64,000 nt of DNA from Owenia fusiformis (taxonomy: Eukaryota > Annelida > Polychaeta > Sabellida > Oweniidae), in NCBI GenBank assembly GCA_903813345.2, contig CAIIXF020000005.1, positions 15,131,375 to 15,195,374 of the forward strand, in the 5' to 3' direction. The notes under the pieces were generated by a model that was given only the letters and a program-made list of their open reading frames with translations, did not search any database and was not told the origin of the DNA. A program made the position numbers and the translations under genes. The first letter of the stretch is position 1, and the number at the start of each line of letters is the position of its first letter. Positions 12,025 through 23,500 of the stretch are shown one piece after another.

Positions 12025-13120
12025 GGGGACCATATTTCAGATTTGTAAGTAGGTTTAACAGATAATTCTATTCATTTACAGAGCTTTAAATGATACTTTT
12101 CTGTATCTATCTAGATGGCAAGTTCTGATTGACTCTGTATGTTCAGTTCAGGCTCGTCACTTCAATGTGTCCCTTTTTCAGTATGATTATTAATAATTAT
12201 ATGATGATAATTAATCATTTGATTAATAATTAAATGTTTAATGATGGATCTTGGGTGCTAATTTTCATTAAATCTATATCTGAGCTAGATCTGAGTAAAC
12301 TCATTTTGTCCTAGCTGTGAAACTGAACATTGTTGTTATAACTTATGTAAACATTTTTAGGTTTGTTGACTTAAAGACCACACTTTTCCCACATTTTTAG
12401 ACAGCATTTTTTATTCATATAATATATCACCCATACCTGTACTGCTCTTATACAATCTCCAAACCACACTCATACCACACCCGACCCACTCCTTTGAATC
12501 TTATGGTCAGTGGTTTTTATTATATATAATGGAATTCTTTTAATTCAATTTAGTTTTTACACTGCTTAAAATTGTTAGATTTCTCATAATAGAACAACCC
12601 AACCTACTTTGGCAATAGACTCAATCTTAACCTTGGTATGAATAGCAAATACTCATTTTATTTCCTGTTATTAATCTCCAGTGCTTACACTTTTTATATA
12701 TTTTACAAAGTTTATTGCAGAATTGTCATTGGTCACAGTCAGGTGACAGGTGCCAAGCAGCCTTCAATGAACGATGAATAGTCATATTCAAACATCATCC
12801 TCTTTGATAGTGAATAAAAATTGAGGTTGATTTTGATTGTTTCCCATATAATTGGTCCTATATTTGGACATTTAATTTGGTATCGGGTCCCTATTTGACA
12901 TTTGGTATGACTTTGTGGTGTTATTTACATGTAACTGCCAATAGTATTGTGCAAATTAATTGGTATGGGAGCATATTGAAATTTGATTGATTGGTATTGT
13001 CAACAGTCCACTTTCATAGGTCACCAATTTTCACAATTCGAGGAGTTTCACTGAAATATCCTGTAGAGATAAACTCTGGGATGGTCAAAGATTAAAATAT
13101 ACACCAATAAATCAATAATA
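12025..13120. other. Gene-free AT-rich part of the 13.3-kb insertion
   Basis: I found no gene or ordered repeat. The short frames have no recognisable content. Confidence 0.5.
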
Positions 13121-13124
13121 ATTG

Positions 13125-13589
13125 AGACAAATTATTCATGCTTCAATCATACAACATTCTCATTTGTGTCACATATGTTTAATAAAATATTTGTTTGATG
13201 AAAAAGATGCACGAAACAATTTAGACACCAGAATAACAGGTACATGTATAACAGACTTATCATGTACAGTAAATCCAAAAATATATTTAACAAGCATTAA
13301 CCCTTTTAACCCCTATTAACAATATGGTAACCTAAAATCATATTAAAGTTAATGTCCTGCTTCTCCATAGTTTCAGGAACACCTAAACCAGACTTTCTCA
13401 TTATGAGGAGAAACTATGGGGAGATATTTCATGGAATTGTGGAAGAAATACTAGCGGGGGCCACACTTTTATGAGTGTCAAAACAGGTGACCACAACCAC
13501 ACTTAAACATATCTTGAGTGGTAAAAATATGGTTAAAAAAGGTCATCTTTTAACCACATGAGGGGAAAACAAGCGTTTTTTCTTAAGGG
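13125..13589 (-). repeat. Right long terminal inverted repeat of the 13.3-kb insertion
   Basis: This is the inverted copy of 283-725. It carries small extra TACATG-containing insertions relative to the left arm. It ends at CTTAAGGG followed by TA. Confidence 0.8.
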
Positions 13590-13752
13590 TATATTACGTT
13601 TTATAAGTTTGACTTCATCATACCCTGCATGCAGAGTCTAGTTATAAACTACCCTCTGCCTAGTATAGACTATGTACATGTATGTATGTATTTTAGTGTA
13701 AATCATTCTAAACAGTGGGAGCTTGAGCCTGAATATAAAACTTTATTTTCAG

Positions 13753-13983
13753 GCTTTGGACTTCAACTCTGATGGTTTTATAAGTATCTCTGAGTACATG
13801 CATTGGTGGAAGGCACTTGGTCTGGACCCAAGTCTTGCTAGACTGCAATTTGCCTACATGGACACAGACCATGATGAGAAGATTACCGAGAGGGAATTTG
13901 TGGATGCAGCCCTTGATTATGAACACAATTATGCTGATGGTGACACAAAGAATCGCTTTTTTGGACCTCTGGTTGATTTTTGA
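13753..13983 (+). CDS. Sarcoplasmic calcium-binding protein/calexcitin-like gene 1, terminal exon
   Basis: This 231-nt last exon encodes EF-hands 3 and 4 and the C terminus. Loop 3 reads DFNSDGFISISE and loop 4 reads DTDHDEKITERE. Both have acidic residues at positions 1, 3 (N or D) and 5 and Glu at position 12, so both should bind Ca2+. The protein ends FFGPLVDF, like the short hydrophobic tail of calexcitins. The acceptor is TTTTCAG, phase 0, and fits exon 67-254 exactly. The amino acid sequence is very close to that of the paralogue at 18,849-19,079, which indicates a tandem duplication. An AATAAA lies about 110 bases after the stop. Confidence 0.9.
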   Translation, partial: ALDFNSDGFISISEYMHWWKALGLDPSLARLQFAYMDTDHDEKITEREFVDAALDYEHNYADGDTKNRFFGPLVDF

Positions 13984-14091
13984 ACTGCGTCCAAGAGATG
14001 GCTATTTCTACAATTTTGTCATCTTTATCAGTACTTGATGTTAACTCTTATTTTGCCTCTTGCTTTCTTTTTCACTTTCATTGGTTTCATC

Positions 14092-14097
14092 AATAAA
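14092..14097 (+). promoter_or_regulatory. Polyadenylation signal AATAAA of calcium-binding gene 1
   Basis: A canonical AATAAA lies 109 bases after the TGA of gene 1, in a T-rich 3' region and before the TIR element at 14,182. It is the first such signal downstream. Confidence 0.55.
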
Positions 14098-14214
14098 GCA
14101 AGCCACTATAGTTTTTTCCTTAACCTATAGGGGCTCAAACAAGAGGGTCTCTTGCCAGACTTGAAAACAAATATAGGTAATCAGACTTGCCAACCTAAAA
14201 TGAAAAATTTACGG

Positions 14215-14900
14215 GAGATTTAAAAAAAATTGCGGTACTTTTGCGGGAGTTTTTTTCAAAATCCGGTAGTTTTTGCGGGAGTTTCTTGAAAAAAAGCGGG
14301 AGTTTTTACGGGAGATTTTTGAAAGAAACGGTAGTTTTTACGGGAGATTTAAAAAAAACGGGAATTTTTGCGGTAAATTTTGAAAAAAATGGGAGTTTTT
14401 ACGGGAGATTTTTTTTTAAAAAGGTATTTTTCGCGGTAAATTTAAAAAAACGTGACTTTTTTACGGAAGATTTCAGAAAAAACGGGAGTTTTTGCGGTAG
14501 GTTCTGAAAAAACGGGAGTTTTACGGTAGGTTTTGAGAAAACAGGAGTTTTTTGCGGTAGATTATTTAAAAAAAACGGGAGTTTTAACGGTAGATTTCTG
14601 AAAAAACTGGAGTTTTTACGGTAAATTTTGAAAAAACTGGAGTTTTTACGGTAGATTTCTGAAAAAACTGCAGTTTTTACTTTAGATTTTGAAAAAACGG
14701 TAGTTTTTACGGTCGATTTTGAAAGAACGGGAGTTTTTACGGTAGATTTCAGAAAAAAAACGGGAGTTCTTACGGTAGGTTTCTGAAAAACGGGTGTTTT
14801 TACGGTAAATTTTGAAAAACGTGAGTTTTTACGGTAGATTTCTGAAAAAACGGGAGTTTTTACTTTAGATTTTGAAAAAAAACTGGAGTTTTTCCGGTAG
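14215..14900 (+). repeat. Minisatellite of 30-37-bp units, CGGGAGTTTTTACGGTAGAT type
   Basis: About twenty imperfect units combine GGGAGTTTTT, ACGG and TTTTGAAAAAA. Open frames across it are periodicity artefacts. Confidence 0.85.
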
Positions 14901-15319
14901 ATTTATGAGCATTAAATCCAGCGATTTAATTGGTTGAAATTATTATGACGCATGCGCAGTTAATAAATTAATTAGAACTTATAATCTAAGATAGATGTCA
15001 CTTACGTTCATTATTTCACAGCAGTCCCTACCCATAATGCGCCCTTTATTGCGGGAATATTTTGTTAAGCGCCATATAAAAACAAAATGTATTCTCCCGT
15101 CAGAAGTATGACAGAATATGAACTGGCCCCCGTTTGTGGACATTTGCTGTGCAAACTTATACCGAACTGATCGCAGAAAAGCAATTTGAATCATGGGAAT
15201 GAAGTACTTTTAGGTTATTTATGAAAGTATCGATAGTGAACCATGGAGTACTTGAAATAAAAGAAAGAAGCGTGTCTGCAATAATCAAGGTCACAAATTT
15301 GTCAAATTCCTTTTAAATA

Positions 15320-15650
15320 CGGTAGATTTCGACAGCAAAAAATGGAGATTTTACGGGAGTTATACCAAGAATACGGGAGATTTTACGGGAGTTATACCAG
15401 AAAACGGGAGATTTTACGGGAGTTATACCAAGAATACGGGAGATTTTACGGGAGTTACTCCAGAATACGGGAGATTTCAGCAAAAATACGGGAGATTTTA
15501 CGGCCATATTTTTAAAAAAAATTACGGGAGATTTTAGTAGAAATACGGTACGGGAGTTTACGGGAGTTTTTACGGGAGAAAACGGTACGGGAGTTTGGTA
15601 TTTTTTACGGAAAAACAAAAAATTTACAGGAGATTCCCGTAAAAAACGGG
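15320..15650 (+). repeat. Minisatellite, TACGGGAGATTTTACGGGAG type
   Basis: This is the right arm of the element at 14,182-15,665. Its units resemble the left array but are spaced by TTATACCA(A/G)A. Confidence 0.8.
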
Positions 15651-15665
15651 AGGTTGGCAAGTCTG

Positions 15666-17004
15666 GGTAATTCAAGATTCCATTTCTTGCCAATCATAAC
15701 AATAACATGGAAAGAGGCTATCAGATCTAGCAACCTTGACTTAACAGGTGTACATGGCTTGTATGGCTTGTTTATACACAATTTACTTACAGTTAATATT
15801 TTTAGTGGCTCTGAGGCACATATACTGAGAAAGCACGAGAATGGACTTGGATATGAACTTGGATATCTCAGCCATTAGGTTTACAGCTTATATTCTGCTT
15901 CTTGTAGACCACCTGGCAGATTTGACTCTATCAGTCCTTATAACCAACCATATATATGTCACCAAATGGAACTAGGTTAAAAGGAAATCTTATCTATGAA
16001 TCTTGCCTACAGGCGAGAAAGAAGACATGCTGTCTTTCTCATCCGCCATTTTTTGTTATCGATACCACAAATTTTTGCAAATCACCTTGAAGTAATTGTC
16101 ATGGTATAACAGTGTGATAAAAGTATTATTGAAAATTGCATAGAGAAAAACATGCATAAAAAAGAAATAGGGAGTATGAAACTGAAATATGACAATTCTG
16201 ATTTATCGCAGTCACTTTTTATCTAATTTGAGGGATCTAATTTATTATAAGACATATATACTCTAAAAGCTCATGCTGGTTGAGTATGCTCTTCTATGTG
16301 CAGAGATTTTCAGAAATCATCTATGTCAAGGTCATTGATCAATTTGGTAACATATTTGCCACTGAAGGCGTAATAGGTCAAATAAACACGCCCTTTTTAT
16401 GCAAATTCTCCCCCCATTTTGTATCTTCAGAACTGTTTGACAAAAAAGGTTGTGTGACCACTCAAAATATCCGAAATGACCACATTATAGGGAGTCAATT
16501 ATACATATGTATTTTAAAAAGTCAATAGTTAACAAGATATTCACCAAAAACACATGACCTATGTAAAACATTCTCTGTTTTGTTGAAGTTGACCACAATA
16601 TCAACATATATCAATAAACATGGCCTGAAACTAACCCATAATATTCAATTATCCTGAGACGCATTTCTGGCATTCAACTATATTTACTATTTACATGTGG
16701 CTGTAGGGGGGGGGGGGGGGCTGAGGCTGAGATAGGATGCAGTGATATGGACATCTTGTTATTTCTTTCATTTTCTAATGTTATAATGTGGATAAAACTC
16801 CAAATAGGGGGTCTTCCATTTATTTCGATGTATAATTTATTCCAATTGAAATAAAACACAAACTATATGAACTATAAAATATATAAAAACTATGTCACAC
16901 TGTTATCAATGCTAGATCGTTTTTATACAGCATAGCATAAATCACATTACAATTTAGTTCAGGTGAAAACGAGATAGCAACCCCTGGGAACAAACCTGTT
17001 TTAA
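15666..17004. other. Intergenic region between calcium-binding genes 1 and 2
   Basis: It contains the displaced 3' flank (16,115-16,262), a poly-G run near 16,708, and presumably the promoter of gene 2. I recognise no promoter motif. Confidence 0.5.
16115..16262 (+). repeat. Displaced 3' flank of gene 1, homologous to the 3' flank of gene 2
   Basis: The sequence from ATTGAAAATTGCATAGAG onward matches about 19,128-19,280, just after gene 2. It marks the end of duplication unit 1. Its distance from the gene 1 stop (2.1 kb against about 50 bases in gene 2) is explained largely by the TIR element at 14,182-15,665. Confidence 0.65.
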
Positions 17005-19079
17005 ATGAAAAACAGAATGAGCTGTGTCAATAACTCTGTTATGGATGATACAAAGAAAAAGGTGAGATTATGTATCATAAATGATTATCAAGTACATGTA
17101 TAACATGATGGAAGACTTACAATAGATCAATATAATATAGAACACCTCTCTGTAGTTAACACCTACCAATACTGAATGTTTTTTCTTGGCCAAAATATGT
17201 TCAGTATACAGATGTTTCACTGTTCCATCCATCTACCTTTTGGTTGTAATGATTCAGGGCAGAAAATAGATCTCATCGCTAATTTTAATTTTGCTTTATT
17301 TTTCAAAGGGGTCGGGATTTAATGGAAAGTCTATTGAACTTTTGAACTCTGACATATTCATTTTTAATTCTTAAACTAAGTGTGCTGTTCTTCAGATAAA
17401 AGATCTCCCACATATTTGGGTCAGAAAAATGGCAACACTCCTATCTGCTACTGACCTTGATGGTGATGGAATAACCTCACATGACGATGTAATGACAATA
17501 GCACAACGTATTGTGAAATCGGGTAAATCAAATGATTGGTAGATTGTAGCTTGTAAGAAAGTGTAATATTTGCTCAATGACACGTGTACTGCAGCTGTAG
17601 CTTCACAAAATCGATATAGAAAATCTACATTGACTTGTATTGCTTATCCCTATATTTTGTGCTGCATATTTTTTCATGATTTTGGGAAGCTACGACTGCC
17701 GTACAGTTGCCGCAAATGTGACTGAGGAATTAGACAATTAAACTTTTCCTTGTATTACAGCCATGTACGTAGACACAATAAAATGTATCCAAGGTTACAA
17801 TGAAGGACCAATGGCCCTGCGCTCAAACAGTGTAGAACCTTTAGAGGAATGTATATCCTGACCTTCAACCAAAAATATTGATTTGTAGTCTTGAACTTTG
17901 AGAAACTTAGACCTTCGACCTTGGAAATTTTATTTTTCTAGGCTCAGTAGGTCTTTTGTGATTGAGGTGACCAAATTTTTAATCCAAAAATTCAATTAAA
18001 AAAATCAACTTTTTGATCTTTCGAAGGTCAAAACTATTTTTACTGCTTTTTGACGTCAAATATCTCAAAAACAGTAAAAATTTAATGCTGATTTTTAGTA
18101 ACTTGTAGAGAAGGCTTAAATCTAGTTACAATTTAAAACCTGCCATTGACTTTATACATGAGAAAATTCCCTGAAAAAGTCCTACTTGTCAAACATATAG
18201 AGTGAACACCAAAAACTGTAATTCCAAGAGCTTTAAAATCATCAGAGGCCATGTTGCACATCGAAATCAGCAAATTCTCAGAAAATGGGCGAAATTTGGA
18301 AATGGCGATGACAAGTCACATAGGTGTTATAATAAAATGGATTATTTGGATATGACTCAATACGAAAAAGCAGTGTTAATGCGGCCAATGTTGACAGACA
18401 GACAGACGGACCAATGGAAGAATGCCTAGTCAATTCTTTAAGGTCACTGTGTAAGCCAAAAATGAAGGTTATTTATAACTGCATATATTTCGGTTGCAGC
18501 TAATTTGCAAGGCGTGGCATCTGATAATGTTAGACAATCCTTCAGAGAGTTTGCTGACGGTTTGAAAAAAGCAGATGAGGATATCTTGACAAAGACCTGG
18601 TGGGAACACACATTGCAATTATGGTCAGGTGTAGATAAAGCAGAGGTTGTCAAAGAAATGCAGGCATTTTATACCAAACTTTTTCAGGTAAGTCTACAAT
18701 AACTAGAGTATATTTGGTTTTATAAGTGTGATTTTATCATGTACATAATGCTCTAACTGAAAATGGGATTAAGAGTTAAAACTAAAAATCCAAAAAGCAA
18801 TGTCTGAGCAATGGCAGCTTGCGCCTGAATATAAAACTTTATTTACAGGCTTTGGACTTCAACTCTGATGGTTTAATAAGTATCTCTGAGTACATGCATT
18901 GGTGGAAGGCCCTTGGTCTGGACCCAAGTCTAGGCAGACTGCAATTTGCCTACATGGACACAGACCATGATGAGAAGATCTCAGCCAGTGAATTTGTTGA
19001 TGCAGCCCTCGATTATGAACATAATTATACTGATTGTGACACAAAGAATTGCTTTTTTGGACCTCTGGTTGATTTTTGA
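17005..19079 (+). CDS. Sarcoplasmic calcium-binding protein/calexcitin-like gene 2, complete
   Basis: Coding exons are 17005-17061, 17396-17522, 18500-18687 and 18849-19079, with GT-AG junctions in matching phase. They give 200 residues, the usual size for SCPs and calexcitins (about 180-200). EF-hand 1 (about residues 39-50) reads DLDGDGITSHDD. EF-hand 2 is degenerate. EF-hands 3 and 4 (DFNSDGLISISE, DTDHDEKISASE) are canonical. The family consists of small cytosolic Ca2+ buffers or sensors. The start is the ATG directly after an in-frame TAA. A second in-frame ATG four codons on is an alternative. The intron between exons 2 and 3 contains an inverted fragment of the AGGTCA repeat family (about 17,790-18,428). 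Gene 2 lies 3 kb after gene 1 in the same direction, so it is one unit of a tandem array. Confidence 0.85.
17790..18428 (-). mobile_element. Truncated inverted copy of the 11,137-12,024 HINE-like family
   Basis: Read on the - strand, it has the TTTGACGTCA module, the rising-CTCTAAAGG segment and a 3' hairpin GGGCCATTGGTCC. The 5' hairpin is missing; it stops at a short GTCTGTCTGTC run. It lies in the intron of gene 2 (17,523-18,499). Confidence 0.55.
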
Positions 19080-19426
19080 AATGTGTCCAAGAGATGGCTA
19101 ATTCTACAAGTACACCTACATAGATCTTTCATTGAAAATTACACAGAGAAATACATGCATACAAGTATAATGAAAATAGGTGTATGAAACTAAAATATAA
19201 CAATTCTGATTCATCACAGTTCCTTTTTATTTATTTTGAGAGGAACTCTGATATTTATCATAAGACAAAACATATGTTCCTGGCAAGTTCATTCTCCAAA
19301 TGGGTTCACTCATGTGTAAGAGTCATGGGTCCAGTGTCACTATACCTGTACTCACAGGGTATGTACTAAATTAAGTGTGACAATTGAATGCTCAGGGTAA
19401 GGTACAACACGAAGGTGATGAAATTT

Positions 19427-19555
19427 CTGGCAAGAATGCAATTTGCCTACATGGACACAGATCATGATGGAAAGATTACTGAGAGGGAACTTTTGGATGC
19501 AGGACTTGATTATGAATTCAATTATACTGATAGTGGACCTCTGGTTGATTTGTAA
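19427..19555 (+). pseudogene. Degenerate third copy of the calcium-binding protein last exon
   Basis: A 43-codon open stretch matches the end of the gene 1 and gene 2 last exon, from LARMQFAYMDTDHDGK to GPLVDL and stop. EF-hand 3 is missing upstream, no splice acceptor adjoins the match, and 21 nt coding the DTKN..FF segment before the tail are deleted. The loop ends ITERE as in gene 1, not ISASE as in gene 2, so the copy derives from a gene 1-like ancestor. EF-hand 4 looks able to bind Ca2+, but no complete gene can be assembled around it. Confidence 0.75.
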
Positions 19556-20504
19556 CTTTATATGCATAATACATTAAACCTGCACAATTGCTTTACATGT
19601 AAATTGCAATCTTGGGTTGTTTCGGGGTCAACTTTAAGATGCAGGTTTAATACAGTACATTAATTATGGAAGGCTAAGCTTTTTTGAAATACTTCTATGT
19701 TATGAATGATAAACATACTAAGGACACTTAAATATATAGAAAAAAAAATACAGGGGTATCTTTTCCATTCTCAAAGATTAACATGTATAAAATGAAAAAA
19801 ATATTCTGAAAGTGAAATATGATCAGCCATGATAGAGAATGAACACTACAGGAAGTGAGTGCTATGAGTACATCAAGATTGGGGAATACCCCAGGGTTCA
19901 GAGAAGACCCATACATGTATTTTCAATGGAAAGTCATGTAGAGATGAAACATTGTCCCCAGGGGCGTAGCATAGGTACTTTGTGAGAGTATGCCATGAGT
20001 GAGCGATGCGAACAAGCTTTGAGAGGGTTTAACAGAGTTCGCCTCAAAGAAAATTTGAAAGTGAGATTGCATTTGAAGCATTATGGGGCATTTTAAATAT
20101 GACAGTCCAACAAATATAGACTAATAAAATGTAAATTATTGGCAATCTTTATACATTTTTAAAGTGTGGGGCAATTCAATATTTGACAGAAAGTGATGTA
20201 AACAAATTTTTGAATTCAAAATTTTCTAAAAAAGGTGCGAATAATATCATGTTTATTTCTTGCGTGTTTACCAATATTATAGCTTGTTATTTCACATCAA
20301 GCTACAAAAAGATATAAGGAATATGTATAAATTGAAAAACATCACATCAACATGTGGTATTCAAAAACTAGATGGTGGACATTCAAATCAAATAAAGGTG
20401 GTAAGCAGGAGAGGTTATTATAAGTCATCTTGAAACTCTAAGGGTTTTCCCTCTTGAGTATACATAATATAATAAATCCAGAAATTACTTTTGGGTTTAC
20501 TTAC
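19556..20504. other. Gene-free region between the gene 3 fragment and the vault gene
   Basis: Apart from the truncated MITE I see nothing. In particular no further major vault protein exon is visible on the - strand. Confidence 0.5.
19959..20230 (+). mobile_element. 3'-truncated MITE, CAGGGGCGTAGC type
   Basis: It shares the start and the GTGTGGGGCAA body with the complete copy at 21,883-22,180 but lacks the right TIR. Confidence 0.6.
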
Positions 20505-23500
20505 TGCTTCTGGTGTGGGGTAGTATGTAAGGGGGCCTTTAAGTTGCCATATATCTCCAGCATTACGTTTAGTTCCCCCAATTATATGGTCCCTTCTTGC
20601 CTTCAGCTTTAAGCCATAATTAGCCTTGATCACTGGTAGAGGTTTTATAGCTTTGGTGTAAGTGCTCTCCGTGGTGCCAAAGTTCTCAGCATCCTCAATA
20701 CGTTCTCCAGGATATAAAGGAAATGGTTCCTAAATGAGAAATGAAAACAGTGTTAAAGGCCCTATGAACATTTTCAAGCTTGAATTAGGGCCTTTAAAAA
20801 TTATTTAGGCCTCGGGCTTGGTCTGACATTGTCAAACTTTATTATTTGATTCATTGTACCTATAACATATATGAAAAAATAAATGATTATAAAAAAACAA
20901 TTCATTCAGTTATGTATCTGTCAAAACCTTCAACAAAGATAACATTTGGAAGAAGAGGAAGTAAAAATCAAATTAAATTCTTGCAAATGAACCAATATTT
21001 CAATACATACCTTATGTAATCTTATGCTAACTTCTCCAAACTTTTGCTCACAACTTTTCTCATGTACATAGTTACTGAAATTGAAAAAGATGAATATATA
21101 AAATCATTTCATAGGGAATAATAAATGATTGGTAAATATTTAGATCTAAACGATTGGTAACATTTAGATCTAAACAATTGGTAAACATTTAGATCCTTGT
21201 AGGATTAGATATCTATAAATGAGCAGGATATTCCAGTATTACCAGTATAAATTGCCGTCAATGTCACTAAGACTTTGGCAATTGTAAAGTTTTGTCAACT
21301 TGTATTGGAATAAAATAATGATGATTCATAAAAGAAAAAAAGTAACTTAGAATGAAATGTAAACAATATCTGAGCAAAATATTCATCAGGAGTCCAATTC
21401 TGAACTTTTATATATCGTAAATTCAATTGTTAATTTATGGTTTTGTCGTATACATGTATATTTAAGATAAAGCCAATTCTGAACTTTTCCATATATTTCT
21501 AAATTGCCATTTTTCTGAACTGAATGAAAAACTGATCATGTTGACTCCTTCAACTTCATATTATTAACAGGCAATCTCATTTTCTGATTCCTTTAAAAAT
21601 TCACATTTCAATTATTTGGATATCTCTGCAATTCATGAAAAGGCAACAAAAAGTGAATGTGCAGACAGATTTTAACTAAGCTGACTTTAAGTCACAAAAT
21701 TGATCCATGGATTTTGGTAAAACATAACATTACTGATGTCCAGACATACATCATAGATTGTTCATTGTTGAACAATAATGAACAGTAAATATGCAGTTTG
21801 ATTGGCTGAGAGTATTTAGCAATGGTTGAATGTTTAAATTCTTGTAATGAAATAAAAGTGACACTTATATTTGTATTCTTTTCAGTGGCGTAGCGTGGGT
21901 ATTTTGTGAGTGTACGCCGCGAGTAAGCGAAATAGACGTGCTTTGAGGGGGGTTCGGGGAAGGTCCCCCCAAGAAAAAAAGAAAGTGAAAAAGAAAATGA
22001 GATAGCATTTGAAGCGTTCTGGGGCGTTTGAAATACGAAATTCTGACTATTATTGACGAATAGAATGTAAATTATTAGCCATTTTTGAAGTGTGGGGCAA
22101 ATCAATATAAAAAATCAACTGTTTTCTAAATTTTGAGAGTACGCCATGGTGTTTTATGCGTATATGACGCTACGCCATTGCTTTTATTTATAATACATAT
22201 ACACGGTGAGCAACCATACCGCACCGGGGATCGACCCCGGTGCGTTACACTTTTCCCCGGAGCGTTGGTAACGCACTGTCCTTTTAAAATGGCGGACGGA
22301 AATGTGTTTCCTCCGGAGGAAACAAATAATAGTGGAAACCAGAGGTGAGTGAATATCTTTTAACACATTCCATTCTAAACACGATATATCAGGGTACCTT
22401 ATTAAAATTCCACAAAGCTGTAACATATCGGTATTATGTGAACGAAATGTAAATGCACCTTGAAAAATTCGAAGGAAAGTTAGAGGCTCGTCTAAAATGT
22501 TGTATTTCTTGTCAAAGAAATGATTGGAACAACCACAGATTTTTTTACTCAATAGAGATATATTTATAAACATACTACTCTTCAATATCTTACAATTCGA
22601 ACATTGTATAAGCGTCATTTATTTTCATGAAATGTACCTTCCAAAATTGATGGGGTAACGCACCGACACAAATCTACGACAATTTAGAAACGCACCGGTT
22701 TTATTTTTACAGGAAACAACGGAGAAGTTCTGGACTGCAAACTGGGCATTCAAGATACAAGAAACGCCTAATTGCACCTACCGTCACTACAAGCGACGCT
22801 GGTTGTACAAAAGCCTCAACTAACGATAAATCACTTAAGACACCAATCAATGCTAATACAAAGGCTATCAGAAGTGCTAGGAAAAATGCACCAAAGAAAA
22901 GAAAAAAGCCAAAAATTAGAAAAACATTGTTTGAACAATCACACACTGATTATGACATTGAAATTGAAAGTGCTATGAAACTGCTACCAAATGTCATATT
23001 GTGTCTCAGAAGACACAGTTTTTGCACCGAATTCATTATGCTACTAAGACTCCTCGCGAAAGACAAATTCCCAATGAATAACATATTTGGCTTCTTTTCC
23101 TGGAGGTTGTGAGGTGGTATTCCCTTAGTTCCACCTCAAACATGACGTACAGGTATGGTTGTTAGCTTTAGAAGCAAACCCTCACTCTGGAAGTACATTT
23201 CACATAACAAGGTATTTCATTGACCGTCCCCTGTCAGTCACCAATCCTAGATGGTGCACCTCCATGTGTTATAATATCATAGGAAAGCTCAATCAATTCA
23301 TGACTTATTAAAACAACTTTGATTAAGCTCAGCAGCTTTTACGCTCTTTTAAAGCTCTTAATGATACGAATAATAATGTTATTATTTGTCCCTCTCTTTA
23401 AACCCAATGTACAAATAGAAGCCATAAATCCAGCAAATTAGGATGATAGTGACGACAAAACATAAATCCACAAATTATGGTCCCAACAATCACTCGTTCC

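Larger units (their letters stand above)
283..13589. mobile_element. 13.3-kb TIR-bounded composite insertion in the last intron of gene 1
   Basis: The ends are CCCTTAAG...CTTAAGGG inside long inverted repeats, with TA on both sides (281-282 and 13590-13591). The homologous intron of gene 2 runs GAGTATATTTGGTTTTATAAG with no insertion, and the two flanks here rejoin to that sequence at a single TA. So the whole block is an insertion with a TA target duplication, as in Tc1/mariner-type and related elements. No transposase, polymerase or other long coding frame is seen inside. Its bulk is later nested repeats (964-1535, 1615-9000, 9470-10894, 10904-11086, 11137-12024). Family unknown. Confidence 0.7.
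14182..15665. mobile_element. TIR element with GGTAAT target duplication and minisatellite interior
   Basis: The ends CAGACTTGCCAACCT/AGGTTGGCAAGTCTG are perfect inverted repeats. GGTAAT flanks both sides (14176-14181 and 15666-15671). The interior is two minisatellite arms around a unique core (14,906-15,300) that also occurs in the element at 51,689-52,663. No transposase is present. A 6-bp duplication does not fit hAT (8 bp) or Tc1/mariner (TA), so the superfamily is open. Confidence 0.75.

Noticed and set aside
283-13589. The long-TIR insertion as a Polinton/Maverick
   Set aside because: The target duplication is TA, not 6 bp, and no capsid, polymerase or integrase-like frame is visible. 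Most of the length is nested non-coding repeats.
15313-15693. A 126-residue - strand frame with KSPVF repeats
   Set aside because: It is a translated minisatellite.
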